Below are positions 7,976 to 16,941 of a DNA stretch of 64,000 bases, piece by piece. The stretch's first letter is position 1. Each line of letters opens with the position of its first letter. The notes below the pieces were generated by a model. The model was not told where the DNA came from. It was given only the letters and a program-made list of their open reading frames with translations, and did not search any database. The translations under genes were made by a program, and so were the position numbers. The stretch comes from Ruminococcus sp. AM22-13 (GTDB taxonomy: Bacteria > Bacillota > Clostridia > Lachnospirales > Lachnospiraceae), in contig NZ_QRIL01000001.1 of assembly GCF_003471165.1 (NCBI RefSeq), positions 124,001-188,000 on the forward strand. The letters are read 5' to 3'.

Positions 7976-10102
7976 TTACATCATCGGCTCAAGAGCTAAT
8001 GCCGGATGGCCTTTTTCTGTAAGGAAGCCAACCAGTGTTTCCGGATCAGTAGCAATTGTTTCATCACCGATCATATCTGTAAAGTTGTCAATTCCGTAGA
8101 GTTCTTTTGCTGTGTTGTTCAGACGTTCAGCAACAAACTCTTTTAATTCTTTTGGCATCCATACGATACGTTCGATACCGCCTTCTGCCTTCATGAATTT
8201 CTTGGAGCTGATGAAATGTTTACCATGTCCCATGAAACCAGGTGTCTGAACACCACCACCTGTCATGGATGCCATTTCTGAGAATGTCATTCCAAGAGGT
8301 GTCATGCCTGCATACTCACGGTTAGCAATAACAACACCATTGGAGAATGGCTCGATACCACAGATACACTCGAAGCATCCGCATGATGTCATAGGATCCT
8401 GCATGATAGAGTACAGTGTAACGTGCTCTAATGCACCCTGGGAGAATTTCTTAACAGCTTCATCTACGTCTTCATAAGAACCAAGGTTCTCATCAATAGG
8501 TCTTTCTTTTGTAATTACCTGGCAAGGTCCGTTTGGATCCAGCTCGTTGGTAGCTTTTGCATCCAGCCATGAAACGGCACCGCAAAGTCCAAGTCTCTCA
8601 GGTGTAACAACACATACGTGAGACGGGGAGAATGCCTGGCAGAGGATACAGCTGTAATATACATCTACAGATTCGTCTGTCAGAGTATTCAGACGGTCAT
8701 CACGTTTCTCGAAGATCGGGATAGCAACTTCATGACGGATTCTTGTACACTCAGCAGGATCTGTATAAATAGTAACTTCACATTTATCAACAACTGCGTC
8801 AAATTCATTTTTAACCTGTGTATAGAGAACTTCACCGATATGTTTGATCTTGAAGCCTGCAGCAAATGCATCTTTGCTGATACGGATTCTCTGCATATCT
8901 CTCTGTCCTGTATGGTATACACCTTCGATACAGTTGATGTAGTTATGGAACTTACGCTCGATAACCGGTTCAAAGTCAGGCTGCATGTTTTTACCTGCAA
9001 CTTTAACAACATATGCAATGCTGTTCTTGCTGCCAAGTTCCATGTCGTCTACTTCCGGACCAACAACTGTAATCTTGTGGTCTTCTACTTCACTCGGTTC
9101 ACATGTATGTACAAGCTCTGCACAGTCTACACGGGAACCATCAAATTCAACCTGCATGTCTTTACGACGGATAATCTCACCTTCGAATGCAGATGCAAAA
9201 GCAACAGGGATATCAATGTTTGTAATTTTGATCTTGATGTCACGGGCTTCCAGAGAAGTTGCATTCCATTTGGAGATGTCTTTCTGGCAGATAAGGCTCT
9301 TCGGTACTCTTGCAACATCTTCCTGGTTTGTGATAACCGGGAATCCAAGAGCGATAGCGCCTGCACCACAAGCTACGATCACATCATTTAACGGTGCAAA
9401 TGCATTAACAAATGCAGGTACACGTTTCATTGTGTAATCCATCAGAGTTGCAGCATCACCTGGTTTCACGTTACCGAAGATAAGAGCTGCACGAAGTGCT
9501 ACAGATACTACATGGATAACTGCTGTAACGTCTTTTCCAAGCGGGATAACACGTACGTTAGCACCTGTCTTGTATCCAACTTCCTCTAACTGGTCAATAA
9601 CGTCACCAACCAGAGTAATCAGGATACCCTGAGACTGATAGGATTTAACAAGGTCTGCTGCTTCCTGAGCGGAAGGAGCTTTTCCAAGGATAACTGCTAC
9701 ACCTGGGATATCGCCTGTTACAAGCGGTACACCAAGTTCACGGATCACTGCATCTGCAAGATGTCCGTAGCAAGGAGCTTCATAAGGAACTGCTCCGTCG
9801 ATATATTTCAGAACTTCGATAAATTCTGCGCAGAGAGCTGTAGCAACACCTGACATAAATACATCATGTGTTCTCTTCTCTCTTGTCATAAGAGTTTTTA
9901 CTACTGCAAGAGCATCTTTTAACTCTGCAAGAGTTCCAACCTTTGTTCCTGTTACTGCATAGTAGCATGGTAAGGAATATGCTGTATCAGGGAAGCTGAC
10001 TGCTTTGTCAGCGCCGTATTTCTCAATTGCCTGGTTAATGGCACCCTCTGTCAGTCCATAAACCGCGTCGTTTCCCGCAAAAACACTTTCAAATAAAGTC
10101 AC
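7976..10102 (-). CDS. acsB: CO dehydrogenase/acetyl-CoA synthase, acetyl-CoA synthase subunit
   Basis: Assembles acetyl-CoA from CO, a methyl group and CoA at the Ni-Ni-[4Fe-4S] A-cluster. The A-cluster cysteines are C485, C488, C497, C507, C574 and C576. Their spacings (3, 9, 10, 67, 2) equal those of the Moorella enzyme (506/509/518/528/595/597), so every ligand is kept. The protein has 708 residues against 729, the difference being at the N-terminus. The N-terminal CODH-contact domain is present. It lies 26 bases downstream of a CooC-type maturation ATPase gene. All catalytic features are intact. Confidence 0.97.
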   Translation of the reverse strand: MTLFESVFAGNDAVYGLTEGAINQAIEKYGADKAVSFPDTAYSLPCYYAVTGTKVGTLAELKDALAVVKTLMTREKRTHDVFMSGVATALCAEFIEVLKYIDGAVPYEAPCYGHLADAVIRELGVPLVTGDIPGVAVILGKAPSAQEAADLVKSYQSQGILITLVGDVIDQLEEVGYKTGANVRVIPLGKDVTAVIHVVSVALRAALIFGNVKPGDAATLMDYTMKRVPAFVNAFAPLNDVIVACGAGAIALGFPVITNQEDVARVPKSLICQKDISKWNATSLEARDIKIKITNIDIPVAFASAFEGEIIRRKDMQVEFDGSRVDCAELVHTCEPSEVEDHKITVVGPEVDDMELGSKNSIAYVVKVAGKNMQPDFEPVIERKFHNYINCIEGVYHTGQRDMQRIRISKDAFAAGFKIKHIGEVLYTQVKNEFDAVVDKCEVTIYTDPAECTRIRHEVAIPIFEKRDDRLNTLTDESVDVYYSCILCQAFSPSHVCVVTPERLGLCGAVSWLDAKATNELDPNGPCQVITKERPIDENLGSYEDVDEAVKKFSQGALEHVTLYSIMQDPMTSCGCFECICGIEPFSNGVVIANREYAGMTPLGMTFSEMASMTGGGVQTPGFMGHGKHFISSKKFMKAEGGIERIVWMPKELKEFVAERLNNTAKELYGIDNFTDMIGDETIATDPETLVGFLTEKGHPALALEPMM

Positions 10103-10128
10103 TTTTGTTTACCTCCTAATATATGAGA

Positions 10129-10893
10129 TTATTGACGATCTATTTTTTCTTTTATCTTAATGATCTCATCGGTAACTGTTTTGCTGAAATCATAGGGGGA
10201 CTTGCCCTGTCTGTCCGCATCAATTACCTCTGTATTGTAATGAATCATTCCTAAAAGATCTTCCTGTGGAATCCGTTCTCTGATAAAGTTCTCATCATCC
10301 TCGTTGCGCACTTTATTTGCAACAACCTTTACCTGGGATACCCCTAAATCTTTTGCCAGACGCTTTACATTTTTATATGTCTGCACACTTCTTGCACCTG
10401 GTTCAATCACTACGATAAATGCGTCTACTCCTTCTGTGGTTCCTCTGCCGAGATGCTCCAGGCCGGCTTCCATATCAAGAATTACTACATCTTCTCTTCT
10501 CAGTACCAGATTGTTAATAATACGTTTCAGCATTACATGCTCCGGACATACACATCCGCCGCCGCCTGTCTCGACAGTTCCCAGGACAAGGAGCCGTACG
10601 CCATTACAGACCTTACCATATTTCTCCGGAATATCGTCTACTTTCGGATTCAGATGATAGAACTGATTTCCTGCTGTAGCACCTGTACGTTCTTCCACCA
10701 GCTTACGCATCTTTGAAATCGGTACAATAGAATCCAGAGTTTCTTCATCAAAGCCTAATGCAAGACCAAGATTCGCATCCGGATCCACATCTGCTGCAAG
10801 TACCGGTCTGCCCTCTGCTGCATACAACCTGGCCAGCGTTGCTGCAAAAGTGGTTTTGCCTACGCCGCCTTTTCCTGTAACTGCTATTTTCAT
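10129..10893 (-). CDS. cooC: CooC/AcsF-type nickel-insertion ATPase
   Basis: MinD-like P-loop ATPase for maturation of nickel enzymes. It has 254 residues. The deviant Walker A KGGVGKTTFAATLARLYAA starts at residue 8, DVDPDANLGLALG follows near 40, GGGGCVCPEH near 110 carries the CxC pair that binds nickel and bridges the dimer, and VILDMEAGLEHLGRGT is the Walker B region. It sits between cooS and acsB, with 43 and 26 bases on either side. This position suggests it serves acetyl-CoA synthase (the AcsF role), while the second copy at 13090 serves CODH. That division of labour is inferred. Confidence 0.92.
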   Translation of the reverse strand: MKIAVTGKGGVGKTTFAATLARLYAAEGRPVLAADVDPDANLGLALGFDEETLDSIVPISKMRKLVEERTGATAGNQFYHLNPKVDDIPEKYGKVCNGVRLLVLGTVETGGGGCVCPEHVMLKRIINNLVLRREDVVILDMEAGLEHLGRGTTEGVDAFIVVIEPGARSVQTYKNVKRLAKDLGVSQVKVVANKVRNEDDENFIRERIPQEDLLGMIHYNTEVIDADRQGKSPYDFSKTVTDEIIKIKEKIDRQ

Positions 10894-10936
10894 TTTACGT
10901 CATCCACCTTTTATTTCGTTTTCAGATCACAGCAGA

Positions 10937-12829
10937 TCAGATTCCTAATGCTGTTCTCTTTTCTTCAATTCTCTCGATCATAAGATCAACTAATTTATCA
11001 ATGTCTTTTTCTACTGTATAAGCAGCACCTGTCCATTTTCTGGTTCCTTCTGTAAGAAGTTCGCACATTTCTGAAGAACCGGAAACATATGGATCAACAC
11101 CAAGGAATGTATCAATACCGGTACCTACTACATAGTTACCGATGGATACAGCTTTTTCAGACATCCATTCCGGTGCACATCCAACTACAGGAAGCTGATT
11201 GATCTGAAGACCTGAATCTTTTGCAAGTTCAGCAGCAAGGATCATCATACGGGAAATATCTACGCATGATCCCATATGGAGTACCGGTGGGATATCAGCC
11301 AGTTCACAGACACGTTTCAGACCTGCGCCGCAGAGATCTTTGGCAGATTTGTCCATAAGACCTGCTTTTGCAGCTGCCTGTGCTGAACATCCTGATGCAA
11401 TAATAACGATATCGTTGGCGATACATTTCTTCATCAATTCAATATGTGCATAGTCAGGACGGATCCTAGGATTGTTACATCCGACCATAGCAACAGCACC
11501 ACGGATAACACCGGAAGTGATGCACTCAAGTAATGGTTTGGTTGTTCCTGTCTCATCAACCTGAGAGTTTGTAACACTGTCAAGAACCTTAACGATTGCT
11601 TCTACGGAATATCCAACTGTAGCTTTCTGTTTCAGCTGTGGGATATGTACAAGTTCAGGCTTTCTGTTCTTGAAGTTATCAATAGCCATCTTAACGATCG
11701 CTTTCGCATTCTCTCCTGCTGTCTCAGCATTGAATCTGATAAATTCAGCATCCGGCATCTGAGCAATCGGAGAAGTTGTGATAAATTTAGTATGGAAGCA
11801 TTTGCTTAAAGGTCCTAATGCAGGGAAGATACACTGAACGTCTACTACGATTGCTTCGCAGGCACCTGTCAGTACTACATTCTCCTGCTGCAGGAAGTTA
11901 CCGGCCATCGGAACACCGCGACGCATAGCTACTTCGTTTGAAGTACAGCATACACCGGAAACAGTGATTCCTTTTGCTCCTACAGATTTTGCATAATCGA
12001 TCATTTCCTTACTGTCTGCATATTCACAGATCATCTCAGAAAGGCTCGGATCATGTCCGTGTACAACGATATTTACGTTCTCTTCAACCATTACACCAAG
12101 GTTAGCTTCAGTGTCAATTGGTTTCGGAGTTCCGAATAATACGTCAGAAAACTCTGTTCCCATCATGGAACCGCCCCATCCATCAGCAAGACCGCAGCGG
12201 ATAGACTGTTTTACAAGAGCTTCCGGAAGAGAAGAACATCCCATATGAGCCATATGTAAAGAAGTAGAAACCTCACGGTCGATCGCACGTGGTGCAATTT
12301 CATTTTCAATCAGTTTCTCTTTCTGTCCTGCTGGCATTCTGTCAAGGAATCTCTGATATCCAAATGGTTTACCATATTCCATCAATCCTGTCTCAGCCAT
12401 TTCATGAGCCAGATCATAGATATCTTTCCCTTCTGTCTCTACGCCCCATTCTTTCGCAATACGGATCAGTTTCTCAGGATCTTTTACCTGATAGTTTCCA
12501 CCGTCTTTTGCACAATATAATGTGTGGCAGATTTCACGACCGTGATCAGAGTGAGTAGCTGCACCGCCTGCTGTAAATTTCAGGAAGTTTCTTCCTACGA
12601 TACCATGGGCGTCACATCCACAGACACCTCTTGGTGCTTTAGGGGTAATACGACATGGTCCCATAGAACAGATACGACAGCAGACACCCTGCTCACCGAA
12701 TTTACAATGTGGAGTCTGGTTCTTTACACGGAACTGCCATGCATCAGCTCCTACTTTTGCACCTGTCTCCAAAAGTCTGGCAGTAGCCTCTTCAAACTCT
12801 TCCACTGTAGTTAATTTGAATTCACTCAT
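10937..12829 (-). CDS. cooS: Ni-Fe carbon monoxide dehydrogenase catalytic subunit
   Basis: Reduces CO2 to CO for acetyl-CoA synthase, or oxidises CO; also called acsA. The 630 residues match the family. N-terminal cysteines C42 and C50 (D-cluster) and C51, C54, C59 and C70 (B-cluster) are present. C-cluster motifs follow in order: VVHGHDP near 257, SGVCCTSNE near 294, VDVQC at 333, GCNNPRIRPD near 451, ASGCSAQAAAKAG near 481 and MGSCVD near 522. It is preceded by a 260-base leader with two strong hairpins and followed by cooC and acsB, so it probably starts the CODH/ACS unit. Confidence 0.96.
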   Translation of the reverse strand: MSEFKLTTVEEFEEATARLLETGAKVGADAWQFRVKNQTPHCKFGEQGVCCRICSMGPCRITPKAPRGVCGCDAHGIVGRNFLKFTAGGAATHSDHGREICHTLYCAKDGGNYQVKDPEKLIRIAKEWGVETEGKDIYDLAHEMAETGLMEYGKPFGYQRFLDRMPAGQKEKLIENEIAPRAIDREVSTSLHMAHMGCSSLPEALVKQSIRCGLADGWGGSMMGTEFSDVLFGTPKPIDTEANLGVMVEENVNIVVHGHDPSLSEMICEYADSKEMIDYAKSVGAKGITVSGVCCTSNEVAMRRGVPMAGNFLQQENVVLTGACEAIVVDVQCIFPALGPLSKCFHTKFITTSPIAQMPDAEFIRFNAETAGENAKAIVKMAIDNFKNRKPELVHIPQLKQKATVGYSVEAIVKVLDSVTNSQVDETGTTKPLLECITSGVIRGAVAMVGCNNPRIRPDYAHIELMKKCIANDIVIIASGCSAQAAAKAGLMDKSAKDLCGAGLKRVCELADIPPVLHMGSCVDISRMMILAAELAKDSGLQINQLPVVGCAPEWMSEKAVSIGNYVVGTGIDTFLGVDPYVSGSSEMCELLTEGTRKWTGAAYTVEKDIDKLVDLMIERIEEKRTALGI

Positions 12830-13089
12830 TATAGACCTCCTTTAATTCTGGTTTGTGTATTCCTTAAGATACACATTTTTATTTTATTAATAATCCCATA
12901 GGCAGGAAATCCCGGTTATCTATATCTGAAGAATTGGCTCCGCTAAAGATAACTGTGATAACCCATCCCCTCCCATGGGTTATTTAACTAAAAAAATAAA
13001 GATATAAAATTGTATTTATTTCTGCATATATAGATTTCCTATGCGCACAAACATCCCTCGTCGGATTCCCATCCGACAAGGGGTGTATT
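12830..13089 (-). promoter_or_regulatory. Structured leader upstream of cooS
   Basis: On the minus strand this stretch holds a hairpin at 13055-13082 (arms CCCTTGTCGGAT / ATCCGACGAGGG) just after the second cooC stop. A second hairpin at 12957-12983 has arms ATAACCCAT / ATGGGTTAT. The 3' arm of the second hairpin (GGTTATC) can instead pair with GATAACC at 12914-12920, so alternative folds exist. Neither hairpin has a clear U-run. I found no clean promoter. Confidence 0.5.
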
Positions 13090-13860
13090 TTATAATTTTA
13101 AATTATCAACGATTGCACGAAGTGCAGTCTTGACAGGATTGTCTTCCGGAAGTGTGCTTGTAGGACGTCCTTCACAGTCATATTCATAGACTGTCTCATC
13201 CTGAGGAACAACGCCAAGAAGTGTCAGTCCCTGATTTGCAATCTCTTCCTGAATTCCTTTATTCAGTTCTCCTTTCGGAGCCCGGTTGATAATCAGCCCG
13301 ACTGTGTCAGGATGCATATCACATTCCTTAATAAGTTCTGCGATTCTGCCTACTGCCTGTACTCCTCTTCTGGAACAGTCACTGACCAGAATAGCAGTCT
13401 GCATACTCGGAAGAACGCCTCTGCTGATATGTTCCATTCCGGCTTCATTATCTACAACAATATATGGATAATTATTCTGATATTTTGCAAGCTGAGTCTG
13501 AAGAAGACCATTCACATAACAGTAACAGCCCTTTCCCTGTGTCCTTCCCATAACAAGAAGATCAAAGTCATCATCCTCAACCAGTGCATCTTCAAAGCGC
13601 ATCTCTGCGTAATCTGCCTTGGACATTCCGGTAGGAATCGGATTCTCTTTTGCAAGTTCAGCACGTGCAATTTCCTCACGCACATCACCAAGAGTTGTCT
13701 CTACTTTTACGCCAAGAACTTCATTAAGATTTGAATTTGCATCAGCATCTACCGCAAGAATCGGCCCTTTACCCTTTTCACACAGGTACTGGATCAGCAT
13801 TCCGCATAATGTTGTTTTTCCTACGCCGCCTTTTCCCGCGACAGCAATTACGTGTGCCAT
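13090..13860 (-). CDS. cooC: CooC-type nickel-insertion ATPase, second copy
   Basis: Second CooC/MinD-family ATPase, 256 residues. Walker A variant GKGGVGKTTLCGMLIQYL begins at residue 9, then AVDADANSNLNEVLG. GKGCYCYVNG near 110 holds the CxC nickel pair, and VVDNEAGMEHISRG is the Walker B region. It lies upstream of the structured leader of cooS and downstream of cooT, so it most likely loads nickel into the CODH C-cluster. It differs clearly from the copy at 10129, so it is an old duplication, not a recent one. Confidence 0.92.
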   Translation of the reverse strand: MAHVIAVAGKGGVGKTTLCGMLIQYLCEKGKGPILAVDADANSNLNEVLGVKVETTLGDVREEIARAELAKENPIPTGMSKADYAEMRFEDALVEDDDFDLLVMGRTQGKGCYCYVNGLLQTQLAKYQNNYPYIVVDNEAGMEHISRGVLPSMQTAILVSDCSRRGVQAVGRIAELIKECDMHPDTVGLIINRAPKGELNKGIQEEIANQGLTLLGVVPQDETVYEYDCEGRPTSTLPEDNPVKTALRAIVDNLKL

Positions 13861-13939
13861 AAAACCAGGTGCCTCCTAAATCTGTCTTAATTCAATATAG
13901 TATGTCAGGTTTAAAAAGTATTTTACTCCCGACCTGATA

Positions 13940-14122
13940 TCAGTCACATTTCAGTTTCACAATACTGTTAGCAAGGTCAACCATCAAAATAGTCCCCTCT
14001 ACCACTCTCTCATCTCCCATAATATCTCTGAGGATCAGTTTGTTTCCGTCTACATCAATGCGGGAAACATTTTTAAAAATAACAGAATCATCACTTTCTT
14101 TATATACAGTTGCCAGACACAT
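13940..14122 (-). CDS. cooT: CooT-family nickel-binding protein
   Basis: A 60-residue protein beginning MCLATVYKE and ending IVKLKCD. The Met-Cys start, an all-beta pattern and the size match CooT, a small homodimeric protein that binds nickel through Cys2 at the dimer interface and helps CODH maturation. It lies between the second cooC and the His-rich protein gene, so three adjacent genes are devoted to nickel handling. The gap to the next gene (cooC) is 79 bases. Confidence 0.88.
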   Translation of the reverse strand: MCLATVYKESDDSVIFKNVSRIDVDGNKLILRDIMGDERVVEGTILMVDLANSIVKLKCD

Positions 14123-14135
14123 ATGATGTCGCCTC

Positions 14136-14531
14136 CTATTTCATCTCTTCTTTAACAAGTGTTAAGGCAAGTCCAAGTCTCATATTACCTTTCTGGAAAT
14201 CTGCAACAGCTTCCTTAATGGTCTTACATGCTGCATCCATTCCCATCTTGGCAAGATTGTCAGCCATCTGATCCAGTTCCTGAGCATGATGCTCATTGTG
14301 CTGGAGCATATACGTCAGAAGAGCCAGTGTCTCATTCTTGCAGTCACCTTCACTGCATGATCCGCAATGAGCAGTATCACAGGCATGATCTGTATGAGAA
14401 TGTCCATGATCATGACCTTCGCCATGAGTATGCTCATGAGTATGAGTCATACCATCTTCATGGGTATGTTCATGGGTGTGTCCATGTCCATGCTGGACAA
14501 GATTCCCATTTTCATCTTTGATTAAATGCAT
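14136..14531 (-). CDS. Histidine-rich metal-binding protein
   Basis: A 131-residue cytoplasmic protein. Residues 14-48 hold about a dozen and a half histidines in HGH, HTHEHTHE and HDHGHSH runs, followed by a Cys pair in CDTAHCGSC and GDCKNE near 50-65. The C-terminal 70 residues form a helical domain (ALLTYMLQHNEHHAQELDQM) of the kind seen alone in other Clostridia. It is the first gene of the block and is followed 13 bases later by cooT. Nickel storage or delivery is the likely role, inferred from composition and context; zinc or cobalt cannot be excluded. Confidence 0.8.
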   Translation of the reverse strand: MHLIKDENGNLVQHGHGHTHEHTHEDGMTHTHEHTHGEGHDHGHSHTDHACDTAHCGSCSEGDCKNETLALLTYMLQHNEHHAQELDQMADNLAKMGMDAACKTIKEAVADFQKGNMRLGLALTLVKEEMK

Positions 14532-14561
14532 GGTTAAATGCTCCCTTCTATTGAAAAATAC

Positions 14562-14582
14562 ACTGAATTTATAAAATTCAGT
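14562..14582. other. Perfect hairpin in the leader of the His-rich gene
   Basis: ACTGAATTT and AAATTCAGT face each other across ATA. It lies between the predicted promoter at 14618-14646 and the start at 14531. On the plus strand it is followed by CTTTTTTT, so it could also end antisense transcription entering the acetogenesis block. Confidence 0.5.
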
Positions 14583-14617
14583 CTTTTTTTATGACAATAA
14601 ATTATCAATTTACTGAT

Positions 14618-14646
14618 ATTATACATCTTTTTTTTCGTTTTCGCAA
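14618..14646 (-). promoter_or_regulatory. Predicted sigma-A promoter of the nickel-protein genes
   Basis: On the minus strand TTGCGA (14641-14646), 17 bases, then TATAAT (14618-14623). It lies about 90 bases before the His-rich protein start and could drive His-rich-cooT-cooC and possibly cooS onward. The rest of 14532-14876 is AT-rich and without a gene. Confidence 0.7.
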
Positions 14647-14876
14647 GCCATTTAGCATAAATAATCACTAAAAAAATTTTGAAATATATGCTTTGAAATA
14701 GCTTTTTTCACAAGAAGTGTTAATATTTTGACCGTTATGTTATATTGTTAACAATGTATTCTTGCAAAAACTTAATAATTTTTATGTACTTCTGACACAT
14801 TTTTATGTTATACTTGGACAAGATTATCGGGCAAAGCGGCTTGCCCAAAGTGTATATAGGAATTGGAGGAATTGTT

Positions 14877-15704
14877 TTGGATAATACTGTTTTTCTGAAC
14901 ACAAACAGAGAGATGCCTTTACTCGGACTGGGAGTGTACAAAGCCACCGGGGAAAACGAGGCTGAAAGTGCTATTATTTCTGCTGTTGAATCAGGATACC
15001 GTCTGATTGATACAGCCTCCGTATATAAGAACGAAGAAAATGTAGGACGGGGAATCGCCAGCTGCGGAATACCGCGAAGTGAACTTTTTATTACTACAAA
15101 AGTATGGAATACCGCACAGCGTCTGGGAGACATTCAGGGTGCTTTTGAAAGAAGCCTGGACCGGCTCAAACTGGATTATGTTGATCTGTATCTGATCCAC
15201 TGGCCGGTTCCGGGATGTTATCTCAGCACCTGGAAAGTACTGGAGGAAATCCAGAAATCCGGACGGGCTCTTTCTATCGGTGTCAGCAACTTTGAAATCC
15301 GTCATCTGGAAGAGCTGGAAGCCAATTCCGGAATTATACCTGCGGTAAATCAGATTGAATGCCATCCGCTCTGCTATCCGAAAGAGCTGATTGATTATTG
15401 CCAGAATAAAGGAATTCAGGTACAGGCATATGCCCCGCTTGCCAGAGGCGCATATCTTGATAACGATGTAATGTGTGTACTTGGAACCAAATACGCCCAT
15501 ACTCCCGCTCAGATCGGTCTGCGTTGGGCTACTCAGAAAGGAATTTCCGTAATTCCCAAATCCGTACATCCTGACCGCATCAGAAGCAATGGCAATATTT
15601 TTGATTTCACAATCGAACAGGAAGACATGGATCTGATCGATACTCTGAATGAGAATTTTCACAGTTCACATATTCCCGAGGATTTAAGGGACATTGCATT
15701 CTGA
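14877..15704 (+). CDS. Aldo/keto reductase
   Basis: NADPH-dependent carbonyl reductase of the AKR superfamily, like 2,5-diketo-D-gluconate reductases; the substrate is unknown. The catalytic tetrad is visible: Asp in RLIDTASVYKNEE, Tyr in the same motif, Lys in FITTKVWNTAQR and His in LYLIHWPVPG. The cofactor-phosphate region is GISVIPKSVHPDR. I chose the TTG at 14877 because GGAGG lies 7 bases upstream and it gives 275 residues, the family length. An ATG 72 bases upstream would add a tail over a GGGCAA/TTGCCC hairpin and leave the strong ribosome site inside the gene. It is monocistronic. Confidence 0.9.
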   Translation: MDNTVFLNTNREMPLLGLGVYKATGENEAESAIISAVESGYRLIDTASVYKNEENVGRGIASCGIPRSELFITTKVWNTAQRLGDIQGAFERSLDRLKLDYVDLYLIHWPVPGCYLSTWKVLEEIQKSGRALSIGVSNFEIRHLEELEANSGIIPAVNQIECHPLCYPKELIDYCQNKGIQVQAYAPLARGAYLDNDVMCVLGTKYAHTPAQIGLRWATQKGISVIPKSVHPDRIRSNGNIFDFTIEQEDMDLIDTLNENFHSSHIPEDLRDIAF

Positions 15705-15737
15705 TAAAGAGTAGTTAAAAAATATTTTATCATGCAA

Positions 15738-15780
15738 ATGCAAAAAGCAGATGTATTTATATAACATCTGCTTTTTGCAT
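15738..15780. terminator. Strong bidirectional terminator after the aldo/keto reductase
   Basis: Seventeen-base arms, ATGCAAAAAGCAGATGT and ACATCTGCTTTTTGCAT, face each other around a 9-base loop. A-runs and T-runs within the arms would allow termination from both sides (aldo/keto reductase on plus, gpsA on minus). Confidence 0.85.
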
Positions 15781-15835
15781 ATTTATCATCTCTGTCTATA
15801 GAATTTCCCGTAAATGATACATTTGAAAGTTTTTC

Positions 15836-15881
15836 GTAACTATTCAGCAGTCAGCTATCCCGCGAGGTACTGAACAGTTAC
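15836..15881. repeat. Palindromic intergenic repeat, family A (short form)
   Basis: Arms GTAACTATTCAGCAG and GTACTGAACAGTTAC flank TATCCCGCGAG. It is nearly the same as the copy at 1395-1440 and as the outer parts of 32972-33114. It lies 27 bases after the gpsA stop. Confidence 0.8.
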
Positions 15882-15907
15882 AGTTTTTCTATAACATCTC
15901 AGTTAGC

Positions 15908-16927
15908 TCACTGTCCGTCTTCCCATGGAAGCATCGGTGTCTCCACTTTCTTATCTCTTACCATAAGGTCGATCACCGCTTCCGCTGCACTTTTTCCTTC
16001 AAACAGAACTTTGTTTATTTCTGTAATGATCGGCATTTCCACATCATATTTCTCAGCCAGTTCTTTTGCTGCTTTTGCGGAATAAACACCCTCCACGATC
16101 ATTTTCACTTCAGCCATTGCCTGCTCCATGGTATATCCTTTTCCCATCAGATATCCGGCTTTCCGGTTACGGCTGTGGACACTGGCACAGGTAACGATCA
16201 GATCTCCGATTCCGGACAGACCATAGAAGGTTTCCATACGCGCTCCCATTTTAACACCCAGACGTGAGATTTCCGCAATTCCTCTTGTGATCAGAGCTGC
16301 TTTGGTATTATCGCCGTATCCCAGACCATCTGCGGTTCCGGCCGCCAGTGCAATCACATTCTTTAACGCTGCGCCAAGCTCCACTCCCAGCATATCCGGT
16401 GTAGTATAAACTCTGAAAACAGGGCTCATAAAGATTCCCTGCAGATATTCTGCTGTCTCTCTCTGGTGAGAACTTACCACACAGGTAGTCGGAAGTCCCT
16501 TTCCAACCTCTTCTGCATGGCTTGGACCGGAAAGCACAGACACATTTGCCTGTGGAAGTTCCTGTTCAATGATCTCGCTTAAAGTAAGAAGAGTTTTTTC
16601 CTCCACGCCTTTGGCAACATTTACAATTTTCTGTCCGTTTTTTACAAAAGGCGCCATACGCTTGCAGGTACTTCTGGTATAAGGCGAAGGAACTGCCAGA
16701 ATTGCCACATCTGCATCCCGCAGGCTTCTCTCAATATCTGTTGTGATATCAATCGGTTCAGGAATCTTTACACCCGGAAGTTTGCTCACATGTTCCCGCT
16801 TTTCCCTTAATGTTGTGATTTCCTCCCCAAGTGCTGACCAGAGAATCACCTCGTGTCCATTATTGTAAAGAAGGATAGACAGGGCAGTTCCCCAGCTTCC
16901 CGCACCAAGTACACTTATCTTTGCCAT
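15908..16927 (-). CDS. gpsA: Glycerol-3-phosphate dehydrogenase [NAD(P)+]
   Basis: Makes sn-glycerol 3-phosphate from dihydroxyacetone phosphate for phospholipid synthesis. The 339 residues are typical. The Rossmann motif GAGSWGTALSILL is at residue 7, FVKNGQKIVNVAKGVE carries the substrate-side motif, SGPSHAEEVGKGLPT follows, and ELGAALKNVIALAAG holds the catalytic Lys. It is 14 bases downstream of plsY, so the enzyme that makes G3P and the one that acylates it share a transcript. A family A repeat follows its stop. Confidence 0.96.
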   Translation of the reverse strand: MAKISVLGAGSWGTALSILLYNNGHEVILWSALGEEITTLREKREHVSKLPGVKIPEPIDITTDIERSLRDADVAILAVPSPYTRSTCKRMAPFVKNGQKIVNVAKGVEEKTLLTLSEIIEQELPQANVSVLSGPSHAEEVGKGLPTTCVVSSHQRETAEYLQGIFMSPVFRVYTTPDMLGVELGAALKNVIALAAGTADGLGYGDNTKAALITRGIAEISRLGVKMGARMETFYGLSGIGDLIVTCASVHSRNRKAGYLMGKGYTMEQAMAEVKMIVEGVYSAKAAKELAEKYDVEMPIITEINKVLFEGKSAAEAVIDLMVRDKKVETPMLPWEDGQ

Positions 16928-16941
16928 ATAAATACCTCTTT

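Noticed and set aside
8618..9391. A 257-codon open frame on the plus strand opposite acsB
   Set aside because: It is antisense to a well-conserved gene, has no ribosome site and its cysteine/phenylalanine-rich translation matches no family; it mirrors the codon use of acsB.
12841..12900. A sigma-A promoter directly before cooS
   Set aside because: No pair of -35 and -10 elements with acceptable spacing was found near the start; transcription may come from the promoter at 14618-14646 or one I cannot recognise.
14805..14876. N-terminal extension of the aldo/keto reductase from an upstream ATG
   Set aside because: It would run through a hairpin and leave a strong ribosome site inside the gene; the TTG at 14877 gives the family length.
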